Positions 37,560 to 46,005 of a stretch of DNA of 64,000 bases are shown here, piece by piece. Position numbers and translations under genes: made by a program. This stretch comes from CAVQBP01 sp963848195 (lineage in GTDB: Bacteria; Bacteroidota; Ignavibacteria; Ignavibacteriales; Ignavibacteriaceae), in NCBI GenBank assembly GCA_963848195.1, contig CAWKCY010000011.1:155989-219988 (forward strand), written 5' to 3'. The notes beneath the pieces were generated by a model, which searched no databases, had not been told where the DNA came from, and saw nothing but the letters and a program-made list of their open reading frames with translations. Position 1 is the first letter of the stretch. Every line of letters begins with the position of its first letter.

Positions 37560-37625
37560 ATACGCTCCACATACGCTTCATATACGCTCCAGGTACGCTT
37601 CACATACGCTCCAGATACGCTCCAT
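37560..37625. repeat. Six tandem 11-bp repeats in the divergent spacer
   Basis: Six consecutive units of RTACGCTYCAN (ATACGCTCCAC, ATACGCTTCAT and so on) fill 66 bp between the paired dyads at 37445 and the TonB receptor start at 37756. The 11-bp unit is close to one helical turn, so all units face the same side of the DNA. It could be an array of protein sites or a simple slippage repeat. Confidence 0.8.
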
Positions 37626-37755
37626 ATATAATAAATATATGAATGAGATGTATACTCAATATCTCAATATTTATTTTTTTCTTCTTTTATTTGAAGAATT
37701 ATGTTATCTTAAATTAAAGTATATTTAACCTTCAATTAGACAAGGGGTTTAACTA

Positions 37756-40170
37756 GTGACCGGAATGAGATATTTAGGAATACTTTCCATTTTATTAGTA
37801 TCCACAATTCATGCAGGCAGTTATTTAGTGAAAGGAACTGTAATAGATGGGGCAACAAATGAGCCGCTTGCATTTGCCAATATAGTTATAATCGAAACTG
37901 ACCAGGGGACATCAACCGATCAGCAGGGAAATTTCTCCATGAAGTTAAACGAAGGTGATTATAATTTAAGATGCAGTTATGTCGGTTATAAGAGTGTAAC
38001 TTTAAATATTTCCGTTATCAAAGATATTCAAATTATAATTACTATGCATTCAATCGATATGATTTTACAGGATGTAACAATTTATGCAAATAGGGAGAAT
38101 TCGAATGAACAAAAAGAAGTTAGTGCATTATCATTACAGAGTGAAAAACTTGGAGAAATAACAAGCCTGATACCGGATGTATTAAGAAGCGTTCAAATGC
38201 TTCCGGGAGTTGCGGTAAATAACGAATTCAGCTCAAAATTTAATGTACGCGGCGGAAGTCCTGATGAAAACCTGGTATTAGTAAACGGTACTCAAGTCTA
38301 TGAACCTTACCATGTAAAAGAGGCTCCGAATGCAAGCATCAGCATATTCGATGTTGATATGATAAAAAAGATGGATCTGATAACAGGCGGATTCAGTGCC
38401 CGTTACGGTGATAGAATGAGTTCGGTTGTAAATATAGAATACAGGGAAGGTAGCCGCGATAATTTCAAAGGAGAAGCCAGTTTAAGCCTTACGGATTTAA
38501 GAGGGTTATTTGAAGGACCTCTTGGAAACAACGGTTCATTTATATTAGGCGTAAGGCAAAGTTATTTTCAATTTGTCATCGATATGCTGAAAGTTGAAGA
38601 ATCAATACATCCTTCATTTTATGATGTACAGGGAGTCATAGCTTACAATTTAGCAGCCCAAAATAAATTAACTTTTAAGTTCATCCATGCAGGAGATAAT
38701 TTCTTATCTGACCCTGTGCAAAATTTCCATGGCCCAAGCAGAAGCAGTTCCAGCTTTAACGGTGCCAAAGGAATTACCACTCAGGTTTGGACTGATTCGG
38801 CTTCCAGCAAGGCTAAATACTACAGTACAATGCTGGCACTTCAAAGTACGAATATAATTTCTTCAAATGCCTTATTAAAAAGTGAGATCTCAATCTATGA
38901 TCAGCGTGAAAATGAATATGCAGGGAAAATTAATTACTACAGAAATGATTTTAACAGTGCGAATATTAATTCCTTTTACCAGAATACTAATTATCAACTC
39001 TATAATAATGACCTGAACATCAAAACAATGGAAATAAATTCATCATACGATTTGCAGCTAAATACTTTTTACTGGTTAAAGACGGGATTAAATTATCAAC
39101 GAATATCATACAATAATAATTATATTAACTCTACAACTGTTTCCGAAATAACCGACGTAAATAATTATCCCGATACGAACTACAGCTTTCGCTATGAAAA
39201 TCATTCTGCCAATAGAATAGACAGTATCAATACACAATCATACAAGACAGCGGGATTTATTGAAAATATTTTTCAATTAGGTGAGAATGTAATATTTAAT
39301 ATCGGTGGCAGATTTGACTATTTTGATCTTAATAAGGATTTATCATGGAGTCCGCGAATAAATTTCTCTTATAAGATAATACCCTCTCTTACTCTTCGCG
39401 GAGCGTGGGGATATTATTACCAGTCACCTATATACCAGCAAATTGCATATTCTGCAGCATCGGATACAAACACTCAATCGGAACGGGCGATTCATTATAT
39501 ATTAGGATTAGAATATAACCTAATTTCAGATGTAAAAGCTAATAAATTTCTAAAAATTAAGGTTGAAGGATATCATAAAACTTATGATAATCTGATATCT
39601 TCGACTGTTTCCAGCAACGGTTACATTTATTATTCAAGAGAAAATGATGCAATAGGTAGAACTACAGGAATGGATGTTTATTTAATGTATGGTCTTCAAT
39701 GGTTTTCTGGCTGGATAAGCTACAGCCGGCTTTCATCAGAACAAAAAATATTGAACTCCAATTATGGATATTTCCCGCGAAATACTGATCAAAAGCATAC
39801 TTTAGCTATTTATGCAGGTATTAGCCCCGGAAAGGGATGGGGAATAAGTACCAGAGTAGTCTATGGAAGCGGATTTGCATACACACCCGAGACTCCAGTC
39901 TATAACAACTCAAGAAAAATCTGGGAATGGAAGGAAGATAATCCAAACTCTGCTCACATGCCTGCATATAAAAGGGTAGATTTAAGAATATCTAAGAACT
40001 TCGAATTGTTCGGACTTTCAACTTCAGCTTTCTTGGATATAAGCAATATTTTTAATTATAAGAATATACAAGCATATGAATATACATTCGGAGGTAGCGG
40101 ACAGCCTAGAATAAAAGAAATAAAGTTATGGCCAATACTGCCCACGTTTGGAATAGGGATAAAGTTTTAA
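37756..40170 (+). CDS. TonB-dependent receptor with carboxypeptidase-like N-terminal domain
   Basis: The 804-residue protein has a signal peptide and a carboxypeptidase-regulatory-like domain (about 20-105; VKGTVIDGATNEPLAFANIV). A plug follows with LRSVQMLPGVAVNNEFSSKF, NVRGGSPDENLVLVNGTQV and SGGFSA-like ITGGFSARYGDRMSS, then a barrel that ends in an aromatic residue (FGIGIKF). The start codon is GTG at 37756, with an AAGGGG site; the ATG at 37765 is a possible alternative. It is divergent from the NtrC-type operon, and the second paired dyad begins four bases after its stop. Ligand unknown. Confidence 0.9.
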   Translation: MTGMRYLGILSILLVSTIHAGSYLVKGTVIDGATNEPLAFANIVIIETDQGTSTDQQGNFSMKLNEGDYNLRCSYVGYKSVTLNISVIKDIQIIITMHSIDMILQDVTIYANRENSNEQKEVSALSLQSEKLGEITSLIPDVLRSVQMLPGVAVNNEFSSKFNVRGGSPDENLVLVNGTQVYEPYHVKEAPNASISIFDVDMIKKMDLITGGFSARYGDRMSSVVNIEYREGSRDNFKGEASLSLTDLRGLFEGPLGNNGSFILGVRQSYFQFVIDMLKVEESIHPSFYDVQGVIAYNLAAQNKLTFKFIHAGDNFLSDPVQNFHGPSRSSSSFNGAKGITTQVWTDSASSKAKYYSTMLALQSTNIISSNALLKSEISIYDQRENEYAGKINYYRNDFNSANINSFYQNTNYQLYNNDLNIKTMEINSSYDLQLNTFYWLKTGLNYQRISYNNNYINSTTVSEITDVNNYPDTNYSFRYENHSANRIDSINTQSYKTAGFIENIFQLGENVIFNIGGRFDYFDLNKDLSWSPRINFSYKIIPSLTLRGAWGYYYQSPIYQQIAYSAASDTNTQSERAIHYILGLEYNLISDVKANKFLKIKVEGYHKTYDNLISSTVSSNGYIYYSRENDAIGRTTGMDVYLMYGLQWFSGWISYSRLSSEQKILNSNYGYFPRNTDQKHTLAIYAGISPGKGWGISTRVVYGSGFAYTPETPVYNNSRKIWEWKEDNPNSAHMPAYKRVDLRISKNFELFGLSTSAFLDISNIFNYKNIQAYEYTFGGSGQPRIKEIKLWPILPTFGIGIKF

Positions 40171-40174
40171 TGTT

Positions 40175-40211
40175 GACCGGTACCGGACAGTGGTGTTCGT
40201 TTACGTACGTT
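40175..40211. promoter_or_regulatory. Paired-dyad motif B, candidate NtrC-type enhancer
   Basis: GACCGGTACCGGACAGT and GTTCGTTTACGTACGTT start 20 bp apart and match motif A at 37445-37481 at 26 of 37 positions. It lies about 125-160 bp upstream of the -24/-12-like element at 40336, a normal enhancer distance for sigma-54 activators. Confidence 0.65.
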
Positions 40212-40335
40212 TCACTATTATGAATAAAATTTGCTGGAATCCATTTTTTTAGTAATAATCTGATTATCATTCAAAAATTGACGAATTTAACTATTATTTA
40301 TTTAAAAAATATTTGATTGATATCCCCTAAAGCAG

Positions 40336-40351
40336 AGGCACACAAGTTGTT
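40336..40351 (+). promoter_or_regulatory. Sigma-54-type -24/-12 promoter of the efflux operon
   Basis: AGGCACACAAGTTGTT matches TGGCAC-N5-TTGCW except for A at the first base and T instead of C in the -12 GC. The GG-to-GT spacing is exactly ten bases. It lies 87 bp before the HlyD adaptor gene and downstream of paired-dyad motif B. An NtrC-type regulator is encoded nearby. Confidence 0.6.
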
Positions 40352-40423
40352 TATTAATGTTCATAGTTCAGAATTTTAATTATTGCTTAAACTTAATCAA
40401 GTAAAAAAAATACAAGTGTAAAA

Positions 40424-41674
40424 GTGGATAGAAAGATAGAAAAAAAACCAATTTATAAGAGAAGGAAATTCTGGTTTTCAGCAGGCGGCGGAGTATTGTT
40501 CTTTATTCTTATTATATCAATATTAGCAGATACTGGCTCGAAGCTCAATGTTGAAGCAGATAAAATTACCATCTCTACAGTTTCAAACGGCGATTTTCAG
40601 GAGTTTATCCCTGTCACCGGAAATGTTCTACCGAGAACAACATATTATTTGGATGCAATTTTGGGGGGAACAATAGAAAAGAAATTTGTTGAAGAAGGAA
40701 CAATGTTAGAAAAGGGTGATAAGATATTAAAGTTATCGAACACTGATTTTCAATTGAGCGCTTTACAACAGGAATCTTTTGCATTTCAGCAAATAAATGA
40801 GGCAAGAAATACAAGGCTCCAAATTGAACAGAATAGTATAAGTCTGCAGACCAGATTAGTAGATGTTAACTACAGTCTTATTAATTCCAAACAATTGTAT
40901 GACAGAGAAAAAGTTATGTGGGAGAAGAAATTAGCATCCCAGCAGGAGTATGAACAATACAGGGATAATTATTTTCATGACGTGGAACAGAAGAAATTAG
41001 CGGAAGAAAACTGGCAGAAAGATTCCGTGTTGAAACAGTCACAGCTTGCACAAATTAATACATCGATTGATAGACTTCAAACAAATCTCGAATTAATAAA
41101 GGAGAATCTGGATAACTTAACAGTAAAAGCTCCCATAACCGGGCAGCTTACTTCATTAAATGCAGAAATTGGACAATCTAAAACATCAGGTTCCAGGCTG
41201 GGGCAAATTGATGCTATGGATGGTTACAAAGTAAGAGCAGATATTGATGAATTTTATATAGCAAGAGTTTCTAGAGGACTAAAAGCAACTGTTGATATTG
41301 ACGGCAGTGAATATAAATTGATAGTAGATAAAGTATATCCTGAAGTCAAAGACGGAAAATTTGAAGTTGATATGGAATTTTCCGGAAAGAATCCTGAAGG
41401 TATAAGACGCGGACAAACACTTCAAATAAGACTTCAATTAAGTGATCGAACTAAAGCTATGCTGTTGCCTAGAGGCGGATTTTATCAAAAGACAGGCGGA
41501 CAATGGGTATTCCTGCTTAACGGTTCAGGAAACGAAGCAGTGAAAAGAGCAATCAGCCTTGGCAGACAAAATCCGGATTATTTTGAAGTATTAAGCGGAT
41601 TAAAGCCCGGAGATAAAGTGATTACATCTTCCTATGATAACTTCGGAGATGTAGATAAACTTGTAATAAAATAA
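40424..41674 (+). CDS. HlyD/MacA-like membrane-fusion adaptor of ABC efflux operon
   Basis: The 416-residue protein starts at GTG, with one N-terminal membrane helix (about 15-36). A lipoyl half (GTIEKKFVEEGTMLEKGDKI) precedes a long coiled coil (about 105-225), and the second lipoyl half is ITGQLTSLNAEIGQSKTSGS. Barrel and membrane-proximal domains follow. It should connect the ABC permeases encoded downstream to an outer-membrane channel, although no TolC-like gene lies in this operon. It is the first gene after the sigma-54-type promoter, with the next gene only 2 bp away. Confidence 0.9.
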   Translation: MDRKIEKKPIYKRRKFWFSAGGGVLFFILIISILADTGSKLNVEADKITISTVSNGDFQEFIPVTGNVLPRTTYYLDAILGGTIEKKFVEEGTMLEKGDKILKLSNTDFQLSALQQESFAFQQINEARNTRLQIEQNSISLQTRLVDVNYSLINSKQLYDREKVMWEKKLASQQEYEQYRDNYFHDVEQKKLAEENWQKDSVLKQSQLAQINTSIDRLQTNLELIKENLDNLTVKAPITGQLTSLNAEIGQSKTSGSRLGQIDAMDGYKVRADIDEFYIARVSRGLKATVDIDGSEYKLIVDKVYPEVKDGKFEVDMEFSGKNPEGIRRGQTLQIRLQLSDRTKAMLLPRGGFYQKTGGQWVFLLNGSGNEAVKRAISLGRQNPDYFEVLSGLKPGDKVITSSYDNFGDVDKLVIK

Positions 41675-41676
41675 AT

Positions 41677-41937
41677 ATGCCTATTTCATATGTTTTAATT
41701 TTATCAGATAATACAAATAAACTGATAATAAATACAAAGATGCTGTCAAATGCGGATGAAAAACCTTTAATAAATCTTTCCAATAAGAGGTTAGTATATT
41801 ATGAAGTATTCGATAGCTTTTTTGAAGCAAATAAAAGGAAAGAGACATTTGAAAGCTGGCCTGAAAAGAAGATTAAATTCCTTATCGATTTTGTCAATCC
41901 TTTATGGGAAGACTGGAAAGAAGAAATTAAAAATTAA
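41677..41937 (+). CDS. Small degenerate GIY-YIG-like protein
   Basis: This 86-residue protein lies 2 bp after the adaptor gene. The C-terminal half, NKRLVYYEVFDSFFEANKRK followed by W-x(2)-KKIKFLIDFVNPLWEDW, matches the second half of short GIY-YIG (UPF0213-type) nucleases. The N-terminal part ISYVLILSD recalls the first strand, but the YIG motif is lost (KLIINT) and the catalytic Arg and Tyr region is absent. It is therefore unlikely to cut DNA. Its fixed place in a transport operon suggests a reused fold or a relic. Family assignment is by pattern only. Confidence 0.6.
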   Translation: MPISYVLILSDNTNKLIINTKMLSNADEKPLINLSNKRLVYYEVFDSFFEANKRKETFESWPEKKIKFLIDFVNPLWEDWKEEIKN

Positions 41938-41988
41938 AGCTCTTTAGAATCACAATATGAAATTATTAACATAAACCTAGGAGAGAAA

Positions 41989-42699
41989 ATGAACGGTAAC
42001 AATCATTCAATGATTAGGACATCAAATCTTAGAAAAATCTACACAACTGAAGAAGTTGAAACTACTGCACTTGATAAAGTGAACGTAGAAATAAAAGAAA
42101 AGGAATTTGTCGCTATAATGGGACCTTCCGGATGCGGTAAGTCTACTTTACTGAATATATTCGGGCTGCTCGATAATCCTTCCGATGGCGAGTATCACTT
42201 TTTAGAATATGAGGTTTCTAAATATACAGAACGCCAAAGAGCAAATTTGAGGAAAGCTAATATCGGGTTTGTATTCCAGAGTTTTAATCTGATAGATGAA
42301 TTAACGGTTTATGAAAATGTGGAACTTCCCCTTTTATATTTGGGAGTTTCATCGAGTGAAAGAGAAAAGATGGTGACAACAGTCCTGGAAAGGATGCAGA
42401 TAATGCACCGGAAGGATCATTTCCCACAGCAGTTATCCGGAGGTCAGCAGCAGCGTGTGGCAGTTTCAAGAGCTGTAGTTGCAAAACCGAAATTAATTTT
42501 AGCAGATGAGCCCACCGGAAATCTGGATTCTGCAAATGGTGAAGAGGTAATGAATATTATGACACAGTTAAATGAAGAAGGCACTACTATCGTTATGGTT
42601 ACACATTCGCCGCATGATTCTGAATATGCACACCGTATAATTCATTTGTTTGACGGGCATGTGGTAACGGAGAATTATAAAGAGAAATTTCACGTCTAA
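41989..42699 (+). CDS. ABC transporter ATP-binding protein, MacB/LolD type
   Basis: This 236-residue ATPase has all motifs: Walker A GPSGCGKST (45-53), Q-loop VFQSFNLID, signature LSGGQQQR, Walker B LILADEPTGNLD and the switch His in MVTHSPHD. It belongs to the group that powers FtsX/MacB permeases by mechanotransmission. A TAGGAGAG ribosome site precedes the ATG. A second ATPase gene follows, and the five permease genes downstream could share either one. Confidence 0.95.
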   Translation: MNGNNHSMIRTSNLRKIYTTEEVETTALDKVNVEIKEKEFVAIMGPSGCGKSTLLNIFGLLDNPSDGEYHFLEYEVSKYTERQRANLRKANIGFVFQSFNLIDELTVYENVELPLLYLGVSSSEREKMVTTVLERMQIMHRKDHFPQQLSGGQQQRVAVSRAVVAKPKLILADEPTGNLDSANGEEVMNIMTQLNEEGTTIVMVTHSPHDSEYAHRIIHLFDGHVVTENYKEKFHV

Positions 42700-42755
42700 G
42701 CGCAGAGATAACTACTAAAAAAAAAAAAGAACTATTTTTTTAATAGGAGAGCAAA

Positions 42756-43418
42756 GTGATTAAACTTCAGAATATTGAAAAATTTTATAATAACAAGTTC
42801 ATTAAAACTTATGTACTCCGCAATGTAAATCTTAATATAGAAGAGGGAGAATTTGTTTCCGTAATGGGACCATCCGGTTCAGGCAAAACTACTTTGCTCA
42901 ATATCATCGGAATGCTTGACACTCCTTCCGGGGGCGAATATTTTTTTTATGATGAACCTGTTCACAAAATGAGTGAAAAGAAGCTTTCTGAACTGCATAA
43001 AATGCATATCGGGTTTGTCTTCCAGCAATATCATTTAATAGATGAATTAACCGTTTATGAAAATCTGGAGACTCCCCTATTATATCAGAAAGTAAAATCA
43101 AACGATAGAAAAGGGAGAGTGGCAGAAACTCTTGACAGGTTTAATATGGTTGCAAAAAAAGATCTGTTTCCAAACCAGTTGTCCGGTGGCCAGCAGCAGC
43201 TAGTGGCAGTTGCACGAGCAATTATAGCTGAACCCAAATTAATTCTTGCAGATGAACCGACAGGAAATTTACATTCCGATCAGGGTAAAGAGATAATGGA
43301 AATATTAAAAAAACTGAACACTGAAGGGACAACAATTATTCAAGTTACACATTCGGAACCAAATGCTGAATATGGAAATAGAATTATTAATCTAAAAGAC
43401 GGATGGATAGAAGCGTAA
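42756..43418 (+). CDS. ABC transporter ATP-binding protein with altered signature and D-loop
   Basis: This 220-residue paralogue of the preceding ATPase starts at GTG after AGGAGAGC. It keeps Walker A (GPSGSGKTT, 38-46), Q-loop and Walker B with the catalytic Glu (LILADEPTG). Two conserved places are changed: the signature ends LSGGQQQL instead of LSGGQQQR, and the D-loop reads TGNLH where Asp is normal. The switch His is present (QVTHSEPN). It may work as a less active or partner-dependent subunit, perhaps in a heterodimer with the preceding ATPase; that is inference. Confidence 0.93.
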   Translation: MIKLQNIEKFYNNKFIKTYVLRNVNLNIEEGEFVSVMGPSGSGKTTLLNIIGMLDTPSGGEYFFYDEPVHKMSEKKLSELHKMHIGFVFQQYHLIDELTVYENLETPLLYQKVKSNDRKGRVAETLDRFNMVAKKDLFPNQLSGGQQQLVAVARAIIAEPKLILADEPTGNLHSDQGKEIMEILKKLNTEGTTIIQVTHSEPNAEYGNRIINLKDGWIEA

Positions 43419-43495
43419 AACTCATGTCGCATAGAGCATAGCGATAGGTAAAGCGGGTAAAAAACTTTAAAGAGGGAAAGTTGAGGGAGAATTAA

Positions 43496-45940
43496 ATGTT
43501 AAAAAATTACTTCCAGATAGCCGTCAGAAATATAAAAAGGGATAAAGTTTTTTCAATTATAAACGTTGCCGGGCTTGCAGTAGGAGTTACCTGTTTCATA
43601 ACTCTATCCCTTTTTATTATATATGAATTTAGCTATGATACATACAATGAAAAAGCTGACCAGATATATAGAGTTTACGTTCATTCCAATATTAACAATA
43701 TAGAATCAAGTAATTCTAAAACGGCTGCTCCTTTAGGAGCAGAGCTGCTTCGTCAATTTCCTGAAGTGGTCACTTATGCTAGAATCGGTTATTTCGGGTT
43801 TCATGACCTGAGATATAAAGATAACAAATTCAAAGAATATAATATTTATACTGCCGATTCCACTTACTTTGATATTTTTACTTTGCCTTTTCTATATGGT
43901 AACCCTAAGACTGCACTTGTTCATCCGAATTCTGTAGTTCTTACCGAAACATCATCAAAGAAATATTTCGGTGATGAAAATCCTGTGGGGAAATCTCTTA
44001 TCGTTGATGATAAAGACTCATATTTAATAACAGGCGTTATGAAGGATTTCCCTGATAACTCTCACTTCAGCTGTGATATTCTTTTATCAATGTCTACTTA
44101 TCCAATTACGCAAAGTAATTATTGGCTGGATTTATGGTATACAACATATATCGTCTTAAAAAAAGGAACCGATCCTTACGAATTTAATAATAAGATGAAG
44201 AAGATAGTTGTTGATGAGGTTGGTCCTCAAGCTGAAGCTATTCTTGGCGTGTCACTTAAAAATTTCCTTGCAAAAGGTAATAGCTATGATTTTCGCCTTC
44301 AGCCTTTAACTTCAATCCACTTGTATTCTCAGCGTGGTTACGGAATCGACATGAACACAGAATGGGGAAATGCAAATAATAGTGACATAGCTTATAGTTA
44401 CATTTTTTCCGCGGTTGCAATTTTTATTCTGTTGATTGCAATCATAAACTTTATGAATCTTGCAACCGCAAGATCTGAAAAAAGAGGAAAGGAAGTCGGA
44501 ATTAGGAAGACACTCGGCTCAAGTAAATCAAAACTAATATTTCAATTTATTACCGAATCAATATTTATGAGCTTCCTTGCAGTAATGGTTTCAATTGCTC
44601 TGATAGAAATAACCTTACCGTTTTTCGGAAAATTTGTGGGTAGAGAGTTAAAATTAGAATTTTTAAATAATCCATATACATTACCAGGTTTTATAATATT
44701 TATTTTATTAGTGGGGATACTTGCAGGTAGTTATCCGGCGTTTTATTTATCATCTTTTCAGCCCAGTCATATTTTAAAGCCAAATTCGGGAAAGAAAGGC
44801 AAAAAACATTTACTTAGAAATGCATTGGTAATTATTCAATTTTCCATATCAATTACATTAATTATAGGAACATTGATTATAAAAAACCAGCTTGATTATA
44901 TCCAGAATAAAAATCTTGGTTTTAATAAAGAGCATCTTATATCTATTAATAATGCAAGCAACCTTAGAAATAACCTTGAAGCATTTAAAAATGAAGTAAG
45001 AAAGAATCCGGATATAAAAGCCGTTACCAAATCATCAGTTATGTTTCAATCAGGTATTCCAGGAAACGGGTTCCTATTTAACAAGCAAACAGGGAGTGAT
45101 GTTATCTCATTCCAATATTTAGATGTAGATTATGATTTTTTAAAAACATATCAGATTGAGATTAAATCGGGCCGCTATTTTTCAAAGGAATTTCCTTCAG
45201 ATACTTCAGCAGTATTGATTAATGAGGCAGGAGTAAAAGAGTGTATGACTACTGATCCGGTTGGCAAAACACTTAAGCAAATTGGTATTAAGGGAAAAAA
45301 TAAAACGTACAGAATAATCGGAGTAATAAAAAACTTTAATTATGAATCACTGCATCAAAAAATCAGGCCGCTTATATTGTATTTAAGCAGCGTAAGACAG
45401 CCCGGTAGTGTATTGACTATCAGAGTTTCATCATCAAATTTAAGGCAGGCAATCAGTTCAGTTGAAAAAACGTGGAAGAAATTTACAAACGATGAAAAAT
45501 TTAGCTATAATTTCGTTGATCAGAATTTAGCCCGTCTTTATGAAGCAGAACAAAAAACCGAACAGATAAATACAGTGTTTTCATCCCTGGCTCTCTTTAT
45601 CGCCTGTCTTGGATTGTTTGGTCTTGCTGCCTTTATTACCGAGCAAAGGACAAAGGAAATCGGCATAAGAAAAGTTGTGGGGGCTTCAGTGATAGAAATA
45701 GTGATAACACTTTCCAAAGAGTTTATCAAGTGGGTCATACTTGCAAATATAATTGCCTGGCCAGTCGCATATTACATTATGAACAACTGGCTTAAAAATT
45801 TTGCTTATCGGGTTAATTTAGACTGGGGTATATTCATATTAGCAGGAGTAATTGCATTAATAATAGCTCTGGCAACGGTTAGCTTTCAAACTATAAGAGC
45901 AGCCAAGGCAAATCCAATTGATTCTTTGAAGTACGAGTAG
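43496..45940 (+). CDS. FtsX/MacB-type ABC permease 1
   Basis: The 814-residue protein begins with the family motif MLKNYFQIAVRNIKRDKVFS and a membrane helix, then a MacB-like periplasmic core domain and an FtsX segment (FMNLATARSEKRGKEVGIRK). A second core domain and a second FtsX segment follow (GLFGLAAFITEQRTKEIGIR), ending in KANPIDSLKYE. The duplicated layout of about 800 residues is typical of Bacteroidota permeases that act with MacB/LolD-like ATPases on peptides, lipoproteins or envelope stress. It is the first of five tandem paralogues. Confidence 0.93.
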   Translation: MLKNYFQIAVRNIKRDKVFSIINVAGLAVGVTCFITLSLFIIYEFSYDTYNEKADQIYRVYVHSNINNIESSNSKTAAPLGAELLRQFPEVVTYARIGYFGFHDLRYKDNKFKEYNIYTADSTYFDIFTLPFLYGNPKTALVHPNSVVLTETSSKKYFGDENPVGKSLIVDDKDSYLITGVMKDFPDNSHFSCDILLSMSTYPITQSNYWLDLWYTTYIVLKKGTDPYEFNNKMKKIVVDEVGPQAEAILGVSLKNFLAKGNSYDFRLQPLTSIHLYSQRGYGIDMNTEWGNANNSDIAYSYIFSAVAIFILLIAIINFMNLATARSEKRGKEVGIRKTLGSSKSKLIFQFITESIFMSFLAVMVSIALIEITLPFFGKFVGRELKLEFLNNPYTLPGFIIFILLVGILAGSYPAFYLSSFQPSHILKPNSGKKGKKHLLRNALVIIQFSISITLIIGTLIIKNQLDYIQNKNLGFNKEHLISINNASNLRNNLEAFKNEVRKNPDIKAVTKSSVMFQSGIPGNGFLFNKQTGSDVISFQYLDVDYDFLKTYQIEIKSGRYFSKEFPSDTSAVLINEAGVKECMTTDPVGKTLKQIGIKGKNKTYRIIGVIKNFNYESLHQKIRPLILYLSSVRQPGSVLTIRVSSSNLRQAISSVEKTWKKFTNDEKFSYNFVDQNLARLYEAEQKTEQINTVFSSLALFIACLGLFGLAAFITEQRTKEIGIRKVVGASVIEIVITLSKEFIKWVILANIIAWPVAYYIMNNWLKNFAYRVNLDWGIFILAGVIALIIALATVSFQTIRAAKANPIDSLKYE

Positions 45941-46005
45941 GCACAAAGCGCATAACGCAGAGCGCATAGGGTATAGTGAAAAGCATTTAAGTCTTGGGAG
46001 GTAAA

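Noticed and set aside
37560..37625. CRISPR array
   Set aside because: The repeats are only 11 bp with no spacers between them.
37741..37757. GG-N10-GT spacing just before the TonB receptor start
   Set aside because: It overlaps the start codon and lacks the GGCAC and TTGC parts of a sigma-54 promoter.
40171..40423. Rho-independent terminator after the TonB receptor
   Set aside because: The strongest dyad there (GACCGGTACCGGAC) is too short, lacks a T tract and matches the motif upstream at 37445, so a protein binding site is the better reading.
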